Source: Amphibalanus amphitrite (lineage: Eukaryota > Arthropoda > Thecostraca > Balanomorpha > Balanidae). Taken from it: a stretch of DNA of 64,000 nt. The stretch lies in assembly GCF_019059575.1 (NCBI RefSeq), contig NW_024881827.1, positions 372,001 to 436,000 on the forward strand, given 5' to 3'. A program made the translations under genes and the position numbers. A model generated the notes under the pieces. The model did not search any database. It saw only the letters and a list, made by a program, of their open reading frames with translations, and was not told the DNA's origin. Shown here piece after piece: positions 41,877-53,821 of this stretch (position 1 is the first letter of the stretch; each line of letters opens with the position of its first letter).

Positions 41877-44405
41877 GTACACATGCACCAGTTTTTATGA
41901 AAATCTAAGGGGGTCCCCCGTCCCCCCAAAAAATCTTTGAATGCCTCTAGGGGCCAAAGTATAATATGTGGCGAAAAACAGACTTCACCATTGGAATCAG
42001 CGTCCAAAACTGTACCCATGGACCAGTTTTAATGAAAATCTAAGGGGGTCCGAATGTGATTCTGAAAGTGAATCTGAATGCCTCTAGGGGCCAAAGTATA
42101 ATATGTGGCGAAAAACAGACTTCACCATAGGAATCAGCGTCCAAAACTGTACACATGGACCAGTTTTTATGAAAATCTAAGGGGGTCCCCCTTCCCCCAA
42201 AAAACTTTGAATGCCTCTAGGGGCCAAAGTATTATATGTGGCGAAAAACAGACTTCACCGTTAAAATCAGCGTCCAAAACTGTACACATGGATTAGTTTT
42301 TATGAAAATCTAAGGGGGTCCCCCTTCGACCCAAAAAAACTTTGAATGCCTCTAGGGGCCAAAGTATAATATGTGGCGAAAAACAGACTTTACCATTGGA
42401 ATCAGCGTCCAAAACTGTACCCATGGACCAGTGTTTATGAAAATCTAAGGGGGTCCCCCTTCGCCCCGAAAAAAAAACTTTGAATGCCTCTAGGGGCCAA
42501 AGTATAATATGTGGCGAAAAACAGACTTCACCATTGGAATCAGCGTCCAAAACTGTACACATGGACCAGTTTTTATGAAAATCTAAGGGGGTCCCCCTTC
42601 CCCCAAAAAAACTTTGAATGCCTCTAGGGGCCAAAGTATAATATGTGGCGAAAAACAGACTTCACCGTTGGAATCAGCGTCCAAAACTGTACACATGGAC
42701 CAGTTTTTATGAAAATCTAAGGGGTCCCCCTTCGCCCCCAAAAAAACTTTGAATGCCTCTAGGGGCCAAAGTATAATATGTGGCGAAAAACAGACTTCAC
42801 CATTGGAATCAGCGTCCAAAACTGTATCCATGGACCAGTTTTTATGAAAATCTAAGGGGGTCCGAATGTGATTCTGAAAGTGAATCTGAATGCCTCTAGG
42901 GGCCAAAGTATAATATGTGGCGAAAAACAGACTTTACCATGGGAATCAGCGTCCAAAACTGTACACATGGGCCAGTTTTTATGAAAATCTAAGGGGGTCC
43001 CCCTTTCCCCAAAAAACTTTGAATGCCTCTAGGGGCCAAAGTATAATATGTGGCGAAAAACAGACTTCACCGTTGGAATCAGCGTCCAAAACTGTACACA
43101 TGGACCAGTTTTTATGAAAATCTAAGGGGGTCCCCCTTCGACCCAAAAAAAAACTTTGAATGCCTCTAGGGGCCAAAGTATAATATGTGGCGAAAAACAG
43201 ACTTCACCATTGGAATCAGCGTCCAAAACTGTACCCATGGACCAGTTTTTATGAAAATCTAAGGGGGTCCCCCTTCGCGCCCCCAAAAAACTTTGAATGC
43301 CTCTAGGGGCCAAAGTATTATATGTGGCGAAAACAGACTTCACCATTGGAATCAGCGTCCAAAACTGTACCCATGGACCAGTTTTTATGAAAATCTAAGG
43401 GGGTCCGAATGTGATTCTGAAAGTGAATCTGAATGCCTCTAGGGGCCAAAGTATAATATGTGGCGAAAAACAGACTTCACCGTTGGAATCAGCGGCCAAA
43501 ATTGTACACATGGACCAGTTTTTATGAAAATCTAAGGGGTTCCCCTTCGCCCAAAAAAAAACTTTGAATGCCTCTAGGGGCCAAAGTATAATATGTGGCG
43601 AAAAACAGACTTCACCATTGGAATCAGCGTCCAAAACTGTACCCATGGACCAGTTTTTATGAAAATCTAAGGGGGTCCGAATGTGATTCTGAAAGTGAAT
43701 CTGAATGCCTCTAGGGGCCAAAGTATAATATGTGGCGAAAAACAGACTTCACCATGGGAATCAGCGTCCAAAACTGTACACATGTACCAGTTTTTTTTAT
43801 GAAAATCTAAGGGGGTCCCCCTTCCCCCAAAAAACTTTGAATGCCTCTAGGGACCAAAGTATAATATGTGGCGAAAAACAGACTTCACCGTTCGAATCAG
43901 CGTCCAAAACTGTACACATGGACCAGTTTTTATGAAAATCTAAGGGGGTCCCTCTTCGACCCAAAAAAAAAACTTTGAATGCCTCTAGGGGCCAAAGTAT
44001 AATATGTGGCGAAAAACAGACTTGACCATTGGAATCAGCGTCCAAAACTCTACCCATGGACCAGTTTTTATGAAAATCTAAGGGGGTCCCCTTCCCCAAA
44101 AAACTTTGAATGTCTCTAGGGGCCAAAGTATAATATGTGGCGAAAAACAGACTTCACCGTTGGAATCAGCGTCCAAAACTGTACACATGGACTAGTTTTT
44201 ATGAAAATCTAAGGGGGTCCCCCTTCGCCCCCAAAAAACTTTGAATGCCTCTAGGGGCCAAAGTATAATATGTGGCGATAAACAGACTTCAACATTGGAA
44301 TCAGCGTCTAAAACTGTACACATGGACCAGTTTTTATGAAAATCTAAGGGGGTCCGAATGTGATTCTGAAAGTGAATCTGAATCTGAGGCTGTCTTGACA
44401 GACGT
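41877..44405 (-). repeat. Foldback right arm, array block 6 (about 19 units)
   Basis: The outer part of the right arm. Variant units lie at about 42055, 42868, 43410, 43677 and 44358, that is, spaced two to six units apart. It ends in the same terminus as the left arm. Confidence 0.9.
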
Positions 44406-45869
44406 CCGCGAACGTATAAGGTATAACCCCTTGCCGTTTCGCTCCTGATCAAGCTAGAGCTTCGCGGAAAAAACGAGCGTGTTGCCCGTGACGAGAGAAA
44501 GCCGATGATACCCAATTTTAAGGTCCTAGGTCATCGGTTGACCTTCCAGGTCAGGTCAATGACCCAAAAGGCGGGAAAATTGGGACCTGTTAGAACGTCG
44601 TAGTGTGGCTGCTATGGGTTTTTCGGGGTGCTGATCACGCATATCATGCTAGTTTTGATCACAGATGATGTCTTCATTCATTTAAGCCAGGTCGGGTTAG
44701 GTCAGGTCAGGTCAACCATTAGAGGTCCTGCCAGGGATTTGTAGTAGGTGTCAACCGCCTCTGACAGCCTCGTAACATGTTACAAAGGCACCAAAACTAC
44801 TTTGTAAACGTTCATGTGGTTGCTTAATTCGAATTCAGCTCGAAAAAAACTGGCCTAGAAACATGTCAAACTCGAAAAAGTGAACCGAGGTCACCAAAGG
44901 TCAATGACCTGACCTGACCTTCAGGTGACCTTGACACCCACCCTAATGCATGGGGGCAACATCATATCACATGTTTGAACGCTTGAAACCACGAAAAGAC
45001 TGCAAACGCGCTGCTAATGCGAGCCGACATACGCTGAATCGCGGTTCCGGCCAAACATGGTCTCGAAAAGTAGGTCACAGGTCAAAGGTTATTTGCGTCA
45101 GGGTCATGAAATTTTCAGGGTAGGTGTAAAATTGATCAACGCGAGGGTACTAAAAGTTATGTCGTGATCGGCCGCTTTTTACGCGAGTTATTTGCGAAAA
45201 ACCGAGGGGAGTCCGTTCGACCCCCCCTCCCCTAAAGGGCGAGGGTTAACTCTCAGTCCGAACTCCGAACAAGTTCGGTCTTGTTTGTGAATTTGTCGGA
45301 GCATCACCTAAATCTAGTAGAGATGATGGAGGGAAACTAGGCTTTTAATGACGGTCAGGGGCACTACAAGCTGGTTAGAGGGCTGACATACCATGTTTTG
45401 ATAGCATGACTGAAACAGACTTTTTGGGTAGCCAGGAAATCGCATGCGAGAGCCTATTGAAATTCTTACATCGGCCTTTATATGCACCAGTCGTATACAG
45501 GTGTGGGATTTGGCATACGATTTCTAGACAATCGAAGTACTGTTTGGAGCCAACGAAGGAGGAGTGAGTGAGTACTGAGTACTAAGTTGAAAGCATTAAT
45601 TTGGTTCAAAATGATGATGCAGATAAATTAGTTATTTAAATATAAATATCTTACGACGAGAGCGATTGGCATTTTTGGTATGCAGTGTTATTCATTGAAA
45701 ACAGGTTGGAGCGTTTAAGTCTTTAATTTAGTGGTCGCCGCTTACTAATCATGCGGCATACACGCCGCACATAACCGCCAATGCCGCAACACAGCTTAGA
45801 TTTCGAAGTAAGCATTTAGTCTCACCCGTTTCTAGGGCTTCTACGTAGTCAGCTTCACAGCCATGCCAC

Positions 45870-46571
45870 TAATTACGGAGCGAGCGAAGCGAGCGTAGTC
45901 TTTCCTTAGATTTACGGAAATTTCTGAGTATGAGCGGCCGGCCGGCCGGCCGGCCGGCCGTGGTCACGATTCTGCGACGCTTATATCTCAGCAACCACTA
46001 GACCGATTTACACGCGGTAATTTTTGTAGGATAGCTTCATTCCTTCTACCAAGTATTGGACTATTGCCGATGCATGTGGGTGACCCCTTATGCACGTGCC
46101 ACGTGCAAAACGAAGAGGTGTCACTTTTGTAATTGTTGCAATATCTCGGTAACTACTTGGCCGATTGCGCTGAAAGTTGGCATGTAGGTAGGCACCCACT
46201 AGGCAATGCATATCCATGTGCCAGAATTGGGGTGCTGCTGCACGTGCGCACGTGCAGGGGTCGATTCCAGATCTCGAGAACGGCTGTACCGATGGCGCTC
46301 AAATTTGGCACATGGTTAGGGACCGGTTAGTAGGGTGCTGTGCAAAACTCAGTTGGGACCCATTTTGCACGTGCGCACGTGCAGGGTGCCGCTTCCAGAT
46401 CTCGAGAACGGCTGGGCCGATTGTGCTCAAATTTGGCATATCGATAGAGACCGGTTAGTAGGGTGCCGTGCGCAAGTCAGCTGGAGGTATGTTCCTCGGC
46501 GAAATTTCGCACGTGCAAGGCTCACCCTCTCGCTCGCTCCGTTAGTCGCCCCAAAAGGCGTTATACTGGTT
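45870..46571 (-). repeat. Rep-X copy 3 (inverted)
   Basis: It begins ACGGAGCGAGCGAAGCGAGCG and ends CCCCAAAAGGCGTTATACTGG. A run of about six GGCC units lies near 45941, and two CACGTGCGCACGTG palindromes follow. Blocks are in the same order as in copy 2. Confidence 0.75.
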
Positions 46572-47543
46572 TTATTTTCTCACCGAAAGCTTTACAAATT
46601 GATGTTCATCTCACCCTACTTTTTAGGATCCGCCGGCGGTGTCTGCGCGCCTCTCGACAAACTTCGACTTTGCGGTCAGTTTTACCAAATATAATTATTT
46701 TTGGGAGGTAAAAATGGCACCATCGGATGGTTTGAAATGTTTTGCACACGATTAGACTGTTTTTTACTCAAAAGAATAGAAAAAAAATATTTTGAATTTA
46801 TGCGTGCTAATTCTGAAAAAGGGCCACTGTGCAATGGTAACAAGGGCGGATCCAGCCGGCCGTCTTGGGGGGGGGGGCAACCGGTTGGGACTATCCAAAC
46901 CTAGGGTACCCCCAAATCTAGCTTTCTGGCCCTAGCGCTCACTCCCGTGCTTACCTCCCAGCGATGCATGTCATCCATTTGGCCATTTGAGGCCTGCCCT
47001 CGGCGCCGCCTGCCCGGTGCCGGGCGACGGCTCCTGTCCTTACGTCCTCAAACACGAGGCAGTGCCGAGGGCAGACGGTAAGGGGCAAGGAAAGGAATTT
47101 GAGACGAGGTTAGGTGGCATGATGGGGATGGGGGCGGGTCGCCTCACCGCACAGCGTCGTCTCCTCTCGTCCCCACGCGGCGACTGACTGTCTGCGGCGC
47201 CGCGGTCAGCCCGCCTCCCCTGTTTGTCACCCTAGGGTGTTATCACTGCCGGCGGCCCGGCCGTGTGTAGGTACTTTACTGCCCCGTTCTCCTCTCCCGT
47301 CCCCTCCCCGCCCTAGCCTCCAACCCACGATGGCCGCTGCGCCGGTCTCCCGTCCGTTTCCCGCTGGCCAGAACCTCAGTTATCTTTGTGCGATAACTAA
47401 CCGTTCTCACCGGTTTTAGGCCACTTATTTTTCACCCTTCGCCTTCTCATCGAAAAAAACGAAACGAAAACATTTGCAAAAAGTGAGATATTTTGTCTTA
47501 GCTGAGTCAAGGAACTACCTTTTTGGTATCGTAGAATAAAGGC

Positions 47544-48496
47544 TTAACCCTCGCACGACCAGGCCATTTCTCATAACACGAACGACCAGGGGGGGGGGGG
47601 GTTACGACCCCCCCCCCCCCTGGCGTTTCGAAACGAAAGGTCGTAGAGCTTAGCGGAAAAAAACCAACGGATTGCTCTCAGCGAGATCTCGCGATTGGTG
47701 GTATATTTTTTGGTCCTAGGTCAACATTTGACCTACTTATGACCGGTCAAAGGTCAAATTTTCCGAAAAAATCAAACTTTTTCAACTTTGCGCAACGATT
47801 GCGGCAAAACGGTGAGAGATATTAACTTCAAACCTTCAACAACGTATTCCCCACTCAATTCTGCATCATATATGGTGTTTTTGGTGTATTTACCCTATAA
47901 AAGTAAGAGGCCTATTGCTGATGAGTGATATGGTGTCACATCACCCTCCGGTGTTTGTCCCGATTCGTCGGCTGTTGACCACTGCTCCGCTATAAATACT
48001 GTAGGTAACGACTCAGAAAAGATATGTGGATATCCACTGCAATGTGGATAGCATCAGCAGAAAACCTCGGGACTCGGTACACACTTCGTGAAAATCCGGC
48101 CGGAGGCTGTACCTCTTATGACGTCATAACTCCGTGACCTGACCTGACCCGGTCAATTTTCTTGCACCACACGATAGCCAATGCTTGCCCCAACATGCAT
48201 GGGAAGTTTCATCATGATCCATCAAACAATGTGGGTATCACCGGCAGAAAACCTAGGGATTCGGCGCACACGTTTGGTAACTGTCGGCCGGAGGCTGTAC
48301 CTCTTATGACGTCATAACTCCGTGACCTGACATGACCCGATCAATTTTTTTTTTCGGCAAAAGATGCGCAAAGGTTGCCCCAGAGGGTATTGAAAATTTC
48401 AGCCCGCTACGACAAGCCGTTTAGCGTGCACTTCGAAAAAACCTCAGGGGGGGGGGGTTGATACAACCCCCCCCCCCCTAGGCGTTCTAGGGTTAA
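47544..48496 (+). mobile_element. TTAA element PB-4, copy 2
   Basis: TTAA lies at 47544-47547 and 48493-48496, with termini CCCTCGCACG and TTCTAGGG. The ends carry long G-run/TTACGA/C-run and G-run/TTGATACAA/C-run hairpins. A direct internal duplication carries the GGCCGGAGGCTGTACC..TGACGTCATAACTCCG block (about 48100 and 48290). Confidence 0.85.
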
Positions 48497-48542
48497 ATCT
48501 TCCACATGAGCTGTCAAGCCAGGTAAAGAGCGGGATTGTTTC

Positions 48543-49492
48543 TTAACCCTCGCCCGTAAACGGCGATCTGCCACCTTCGCCCATGCAGGGGGGGGGTTGG
48601 TGCGACCCCCCCTTGGCGTTTGAAAACGGAGCGTCGTAGAGCTTAGCGGAAAAGACCAACGGATTGCTCTCGCCGAGATCTCGCGATTGGTGGTATATTT
48701 TTTGGTCCTGGGTCAACATTTGACCTACTTTTGACCGGTCAAAGGTCAAATTTTCGGAAAAATAGACTTTTTTCAACTTTCCGCGGCGATTGCGGCAAAA
48801 CGTTGGGAGATATCGACTTTAAACCTTCACTATCGTGTTCCTTGATCAATTCTCTATCGTTTGGTATGTATTTCGTTTCCCTAGCTCTAAAAATGGCGCG
48901 TTGGGAGCGCCGGAAGTCGGCAAGGTCACAGTCGGCGGCAGAAATTCGAAAAATCAAAATTTAAATTTTTGAAATCTGATTGTATTTTTGGATTTGGAAG
49001 GTCCATTTGCTCCCTATAGAAGCTAATATTGCTGCATATTCCCATTGAGGTGACAAGAATTAGCAAAATAGTGGTTCGGGCGCTTTTCAAAAATAGTACC
49101 GGACGCTGTTCTTCTTGTGACGTCATAGCTCCGTGACCTGACCTGACCCGGTCAAGTTTCTTATACCATATGATAGCCAATACTTGTTCCAACATGCATG
49201 GGAAGTTTCATCACGATCCATCAACCGATGTCCGTACCACCGGCAGGAAACCTCGGGCGTTGGCACTCAGTTTGTGAAAATCCGGCCGGAGGCTGTTCCC
49301 TTTGTGACGTCATAACTCCGTGACCTGACATGACCCGGTCAATTTTTTTTTTATCAAAAGATGCGCAAGGTTTGCCCCATAAGGTACTCAAAATTTGGCG
49401 GCTCTGCGCGCCGCCGTTATTGCACTATTTCCGAAAAACCTCAGGGGGGGGGGTTGCACCAACCCCCCCCCCCCTACATGGGCGAGGGTTAA
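48543..49492 (+). mobile_element. TTAA element PB-4, copy 3
   Basis: TTAA lies at 48543-48546 and 49489-49492, with termini CCCTCGCCCGT and GGGCGAGGG. It lies only 46 bp from copy 2 in the same orientation. It is closer to copy 1 than to copy 2 in its left-end spacer. Confidence 0.85.
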
Positions 49493-50032
49493 ATGTTTTC
49501 TTCCCTTTAGTTTTCCTTTGTGGTCTACAACCGCTAATTCAGGGAGGGCAAGCTGCCCCGACGGTTCCTAGCCCTGTGAAAAGTTGTGGGGCAGCGCCCC
49601 TACGGCCTCAGAGTTGTGGGGGCAGGCTGCCCCACTGACCCCCAGCTCCCGCGCCCATGACCACAAAGTTCAGGCCCATGGCCCGGCGTCGAGCTCAAAT
49701 TCAGACTCGGCAATGTTGATGGTGTGTCCGAGTTCAGACAAGCTGAGCTTATGCTGGGTTCAGCTAGGACGATTGAAGAGGTATCCTGTTGGGCTAAATG
49801 CCGGACAATCTCAACCTCTAATTTTGCATTTAATGCTTAATTATCCTACTATGTTGAGTGAAAACTACCCATGTATAACTTCAAATAGTGGGTTAGTTAG
49901 TGACATATGGTGGAGCATTAGGGGCTTTAGGGGTGCACATGCACCCCCTAACCCAATAAAGCGCCTTCTCAAAATGACGCTTAAAACACTTCAAAAACAA
50001 GTACAGGTAAGGGGAAATTGTGTCTTCCTCTG

Positions 50033-51950
50033 TTAACCCTCGCCCGTATAGGGGGGAGGGGTCGAACAGACCCCACCCCTCGGTTTTTCGCGAATACCTC
50101 GCGTAAAAACGGCTAATCGCGACGAAACATTCAGTACCCTCGAGCTAATCAATGTTGCATCTACCCTAAAACTTTAATTATCCTGACCCTAGTGACTCTT
50201 GACCTGTGACCTATTTCTCGAGACCATGTTTGGCCGGGATCGCGATTCGGTGTATGTTGGCTCGTATTAGCCGCGCGTTTGCAGTCTTTCCGTGGTTTCA
50301 AGCGTTCAAACATGTGATATGATGTTGTTCCCATGCATTTGGATGGGTGTGAAGGTCACCTGAAGGTCAGGTCAGGTCATTGACCTTTGATGACCTCAGT
50401 TCACTTTTTCGAGTTTTACATGCTTCTAGGCTAGTTTTTTTTTTTTAGCTGAACTCGAATTCAGCAACCATTTGAACATTTACGAAGTACTTTTGGTGCC
50501 TTCGCAACATGTTACGAAGCTGTCAGAGGCGGTTGACACGTACTACGAATACCCGGCAGGACCACTACTGGTTGACCTGAACCGACCTGGCCTAAATGTA
50601 TGAAGACTTCTTCTGGGATCAACACTAACACGATATTCGTGATCAGCACCCCGAAAAAGCTCAGCCACACTTACGACGCTCTAACAGGCCCCAATTTTCC
50701 CGACTTTTAGGTCATTGACCTGACCTGGAAGGTCAACCATGAACCAATGACCTAGGACCTTAACCCTCGCCGGCCGAGGGGGGGGGGGCGGGTGCCGCCC
50801 CCCCATAGAGTTTTTTCGCGATAGCTCCGAACACGCTGGCGATAGAGAGCTAAAACTTGGTATACCTGACCTCTGATCCAAGCCGCATCTTTTGACACCA
50901 ACCGCATTTTTGGGTCAGGTCAGGTCACTGACCTATGACGTCATAAGTGAACCTCTGCACGGTCTTCAGATGTCGCAACTTCGCAACGCCCTCACTGCCA
51001 GAGGAGATGTCACAGGGAAATGAAACTTCCAGGATCTAGTATCCATTATGAGTCTCACAACTTGTATATCTCGGATTTTTCCTAAAGGTCATATGAGGTC
51101 AGGTCATTTTCGTGACCTCACCATTATAAGTCAATGGGGAAAAATTCAAACTGCTATTCTGGCGCCGGGAACGATCTCCAACTATCTCAACCACACATAA
51201 TCGTGATTTGATGCACTCCTTGCAAGGTTAGATGCGTCACTTTTGCAATGTTGACCTTCCGTGACGTCATTTATGACGTCATCAAGGTCATATTAGTTTT
51301 TCGTCAATAACTCCCGATCAAATTGAGCTAGCGAGTCGAGAAAGCCACCAATGGACTCAGGAAGATCTGCCGAATCGAATGATATGCGACATGACCTCTT
51401 TCGACCAACTTCGTGACCTGGGGGTGCTGACCTGACCTTGACCTGAGGTCAACACCCCAAGTTGACCTGACCCGAACAAAAAGTATATCATTCGACGCGC
51501 CTGAGCGAGGCGAACACGATGCTGCCAAAATCGCGGCTCTGCGGTCGTTTTTTGCGAAGTTATTCACCAAAAACTGAACCGTACCCTGGGGCACTTGACC
51601 TGACCTCAGAGGTCACCGGTTGGCCTAGGACCTTAAAATCGGGTACCAATCTCTGCGTCTCGTAACGGCGCACACGCTCGTTTTTTCCGCGACGCGCTAG
51701 CTCCACCAGGGGCGAAACGGCGAGGGGGGGGGTCGTACCCGTCCCCCCCTCGGCCGGCGCGTATGTAGAAAACCAATAGGTCCGGCGAGGGTTAAATTGG
51801 GTATCATCGTCTTCCTCTCGTCACGGGCAGCAGGCTCGTTTTTTTCGCGAAGCTCTAGCTCGATCAGCGGCCAAACGGCAATGGGGGCAACGGACCCCCC
51901 CCCCCCTATACGTTCGCGGCTGACAAAACGCCAATAGGGGCGAGGTTTAA
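50033..51950. mobile_element. TTAA element PB-1, copy f, holding PB-2
   Basis: TTAA lies at 50033-50036 and 51947-51950. PB-1 sequence is interrupted at CCTAGGACCTTAA and resumes AATTGGGTATCATCG. The site and relative orientation of the insert are the same as in copy c at 5250-8633. Confidence 0.85.
50760..51795 (+). mobile_element. TTAA element PB-2 (complete reference copy)
   Basis: TTAA lies at 50760-50763 and 51792-51795, with ends CCCTCGCCGG and CCGGCGAGGG. It is 1036 bp, with G/C-run hairpins at both ends, a paired CRE block near 51260-51280 and many AGGTCA words. It defines the colinear order used to read the self-nested pair at 5326-7403. Confidence 0.9.
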
Positions 51951-52025
51951 ATCCATATACATTCAGGCATGAGACAAGAAAGCTCCTGTTAATAGTGTTA
52001 ATGAACTATGAAGAAGCTTCAGCTA

Positions 52026-53233
52026 TTAACCCGGCACCGCCTGGGCTATTTCCGTACCCACGACAGCCTGGGGGGGGCGGATCCGACCCCCCCCCTGTTA
52101 TCTCGAGAACCAATGGTCGTATCGAGCCCCGCGAGGCGGCGTTCGAAAAGTCTCTACGAGACCTTCCCAAAGCACTCTTAAGATTTTAAGATTGAGGTCA
52201 ACTTTCGGGTCAAGGTCAGGTCAAAGGTCAAATTCAGGAGTTTTGCAAGATTAGGCTTACGGACAGCGGAATCAATACCTGCTGCTCGAAACTCACCAAA
52301 ATGACCTCAAAGGCCTAGTGAAGGTGCCATGTGCGTATAGGGGCCATACTAAGTACGGGTCAAGGTCAGGTCAGGTCACGAAAGGTCACGGTTTTCAATT
52401 TCTGCTACATGGGCGTGCGACACATGTTTTATGGCTTATTTTTCACGCCGAATCCGATGGTAATGGTTATATGTGACCCCAAGTCACTGTGCTGGTGATA
52501 AGTGTGCATTGAAAGCGTAAAAAATCGTTATACTATACGAGGGCTGAGAAAAAAGGTCAATTTTTCAACTTTTTATTTTTGACATAAAAATGCACTTTTC
52601 TAGACGAGCTTTGTCCCAGGAATCTAGTGGTGCCATTTGTTTTCACATGCGATGTTCAGAAGTGCCTCTAATTCACGAAAATGCTTATGACGTCACCATG
52701 TCCTATGCATGTTGGAGCTATTTTTACAATTTGGGGGTCAAAAATCGAGATAGGAAGTTGAAATTTGGGGCATCTAATGGTCTAATTGAGCTCTAAAACA
52801 TATACTACGGTTTTTTGGAAATTCCCAAAATTTTGGATTTTATTAGCTGTTTTCCAAAAAATATAGTTTTTTTGAATTTTTAGGGGTGAAAAACGCATTT
52901 TATGGAAAATCCGAGATAGCCATTTTAAAGAACTCGTTGAGCTGCGTCTTTTCATGTCTTTACTTTGCAATTTGCTTTAAACCCTGATTTTTGGCGATTT
53001 TTTAAACATTTACCACTTTTTGACTAAAAACGCCATGTAGTTACATCACTAAAATCGATATATCTAAAAAAAAAATTGGAATTTTTTTCTTAAAAATTGC
53101 ACAGGAGACGTCAAATTGATGGGGGAGAAGGTATGCCAAGTTTCAAGTAGATAGCGAAAGTGGTTCATGAGTTATTCAAGAAAAACGGAGGGGGGGGTCG
53201 GATCCGACCCCCCCCCAGGCGGTCGCGGGTTAA
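52026..53233. mobile_element. TTAA element PB-7
   Basis: TTAA lies at 52026-52029 and 53230-53233, with ends CCCGGCACCGCCTGG and CCAGGCGGTCGCGGG. Terminal hairpins have a self-complementary core TCGGATCCGA between G- and C-runs at both ends. The interior shares the CACATGTTTTATGG block with PB-5. Confidence 0.85.
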
Positions 53234-53821
53234 GAAGCTTCTGAAATCGCTCAAGCTGAAGTTGATTATACTCAGTGTTGTTATGATCATTCCTCAGTTT
53301 TCTGACAAGAATCACACATTTGGCCATGGCAAACGTTGAAAATACCTTTTTCTTTAAAAAAGTGCCTAATGACAATCTTATTTTCCAACAAATTTGCAAT
53401 TAAAACCAACCAGTACACAATACAGAACACGTGCCTATGAATGCGAATAACAATGTGATATCATGTCGATTTCTCCTACATGTTAACCGTCGCCGGCACA
53501 GGCCATTTTGACTCTGGTTGGCAGAGTTTTCACCTTTGCCCCAAGGTCACTCAATCATCAAAGCAATATTTCAGTTTTTCAGCATAGGAACTTTGAGAAT
53601 GTTTATTTTTTAGTTTTCTTGACTTATGTCTTGGGGGGGGGCAAAAGATAGTATGCCCCCCCCCCCCTTTGACCGTCTTGGGGGGGCCATGGCCCCGTTG
53701 GCCCCCCTTGGATCCGCCCTTGAATGGTAAAACAGTGCTATTATATGATATATGCAATCAGTTAAGCAAATGCATTGAACTTCATTGAACAATGCAACAC
53801 AATTGTTATGAGTATGATCAA

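Larger units (their letters stand above)
28612..44405. mobile_element. Giant foldback element (15.8 kb, 9-bp target duplication)
   Basis: Identical 22-bp inverted termini beginning ACGTCTGTCAAGACAGCC (with an internal CTGTC/GACAG hairpin) are flanked by the 9-bp duplication CCGCGAACG (28603-28611, 44406-44414). Each arm is a tandem array of units of about 134 bp; the arms are in opposite orientation and meet near 38068-38115. Foldback (FB) elements of Drosophila share this plan: long inverted repeats built from tandem repeats, with 9-bp duplications. No transposase is present. Four other insertions make up about 8.5 kb of its length. Confidence 0.85.
28572..45249. mobile_element. TTAA element PB-1, copy e, split by the foldback element
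   Basis: The left stub 28572-28611 reads TTGACCCTCGCCCGTATT, as at other PB-1 ends. The body resumes at 44415 and ends GGGCGAGGG plus TTAA (45246-45249). The join at CCGCGAACG matches the uninterrupted PB-1 end at 51906-51920. Second level of the nest. Confidence 0.8.
28405..45827. mobile_element. Element E: long-TIR transposon, outermost level of a four-deep nest
   Basis: The ends GGGTGAGACTAAATGC and GCATTTAGTCTCACCC are flanked by the 8-bp word GTTTCTAG on both sides (28397-28404, 45828-45835). The inverted ends extend about 165 bp (28405-28571 against 45570-45827, with extra sequence on the right) and include a TGCGGCGTGTATGCCGCA hairpin. Without its passengers the element is only about 750 bp. 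An 8-bp duplication suits hAT, but the GGG terminus is unusual for that group, so the superfamily is left open. Confidence 0.7.
46841..53722. mobile_element. hAT-type element with GGCGGATCCA ends, filled with TTAA elements
   Basis: The left end CAAGGGCGGATCCAG and right end TTGGATCCGCCCTTG are inverted and flanked by the 8-bp duplication AATGGTAA (46833-46840, 53723-53730). G-runs lie just inside both ends. Removing four nested insertions leaves about 1.9 kb. The interior includes a GC-rich segment (46980-47400) with no recognised protein and 49493-50032, also without a gene. Confidence 0.8.

Noticed and set aside
28612..44405. CRISPR-like array because of regular repeats
   Set aside because: Units of about 134 bp are repeated throughout without unique spacers, are in two opposed orientations and are bounded by a 9-bp target duplication; the sequence is eukaryotic.
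28694..44515. Open reading frames over the 134-bp repeats as genes
   Set aside because: They exist on both strands, shift frame with unit-length changes and have no start or splice logic; they are products of the repeat.
45941..45962. GGCC run as a regulatory CpG island
   Set aside because: It is part of Rep-X and varies in length between copies; no gene start lies nearby.
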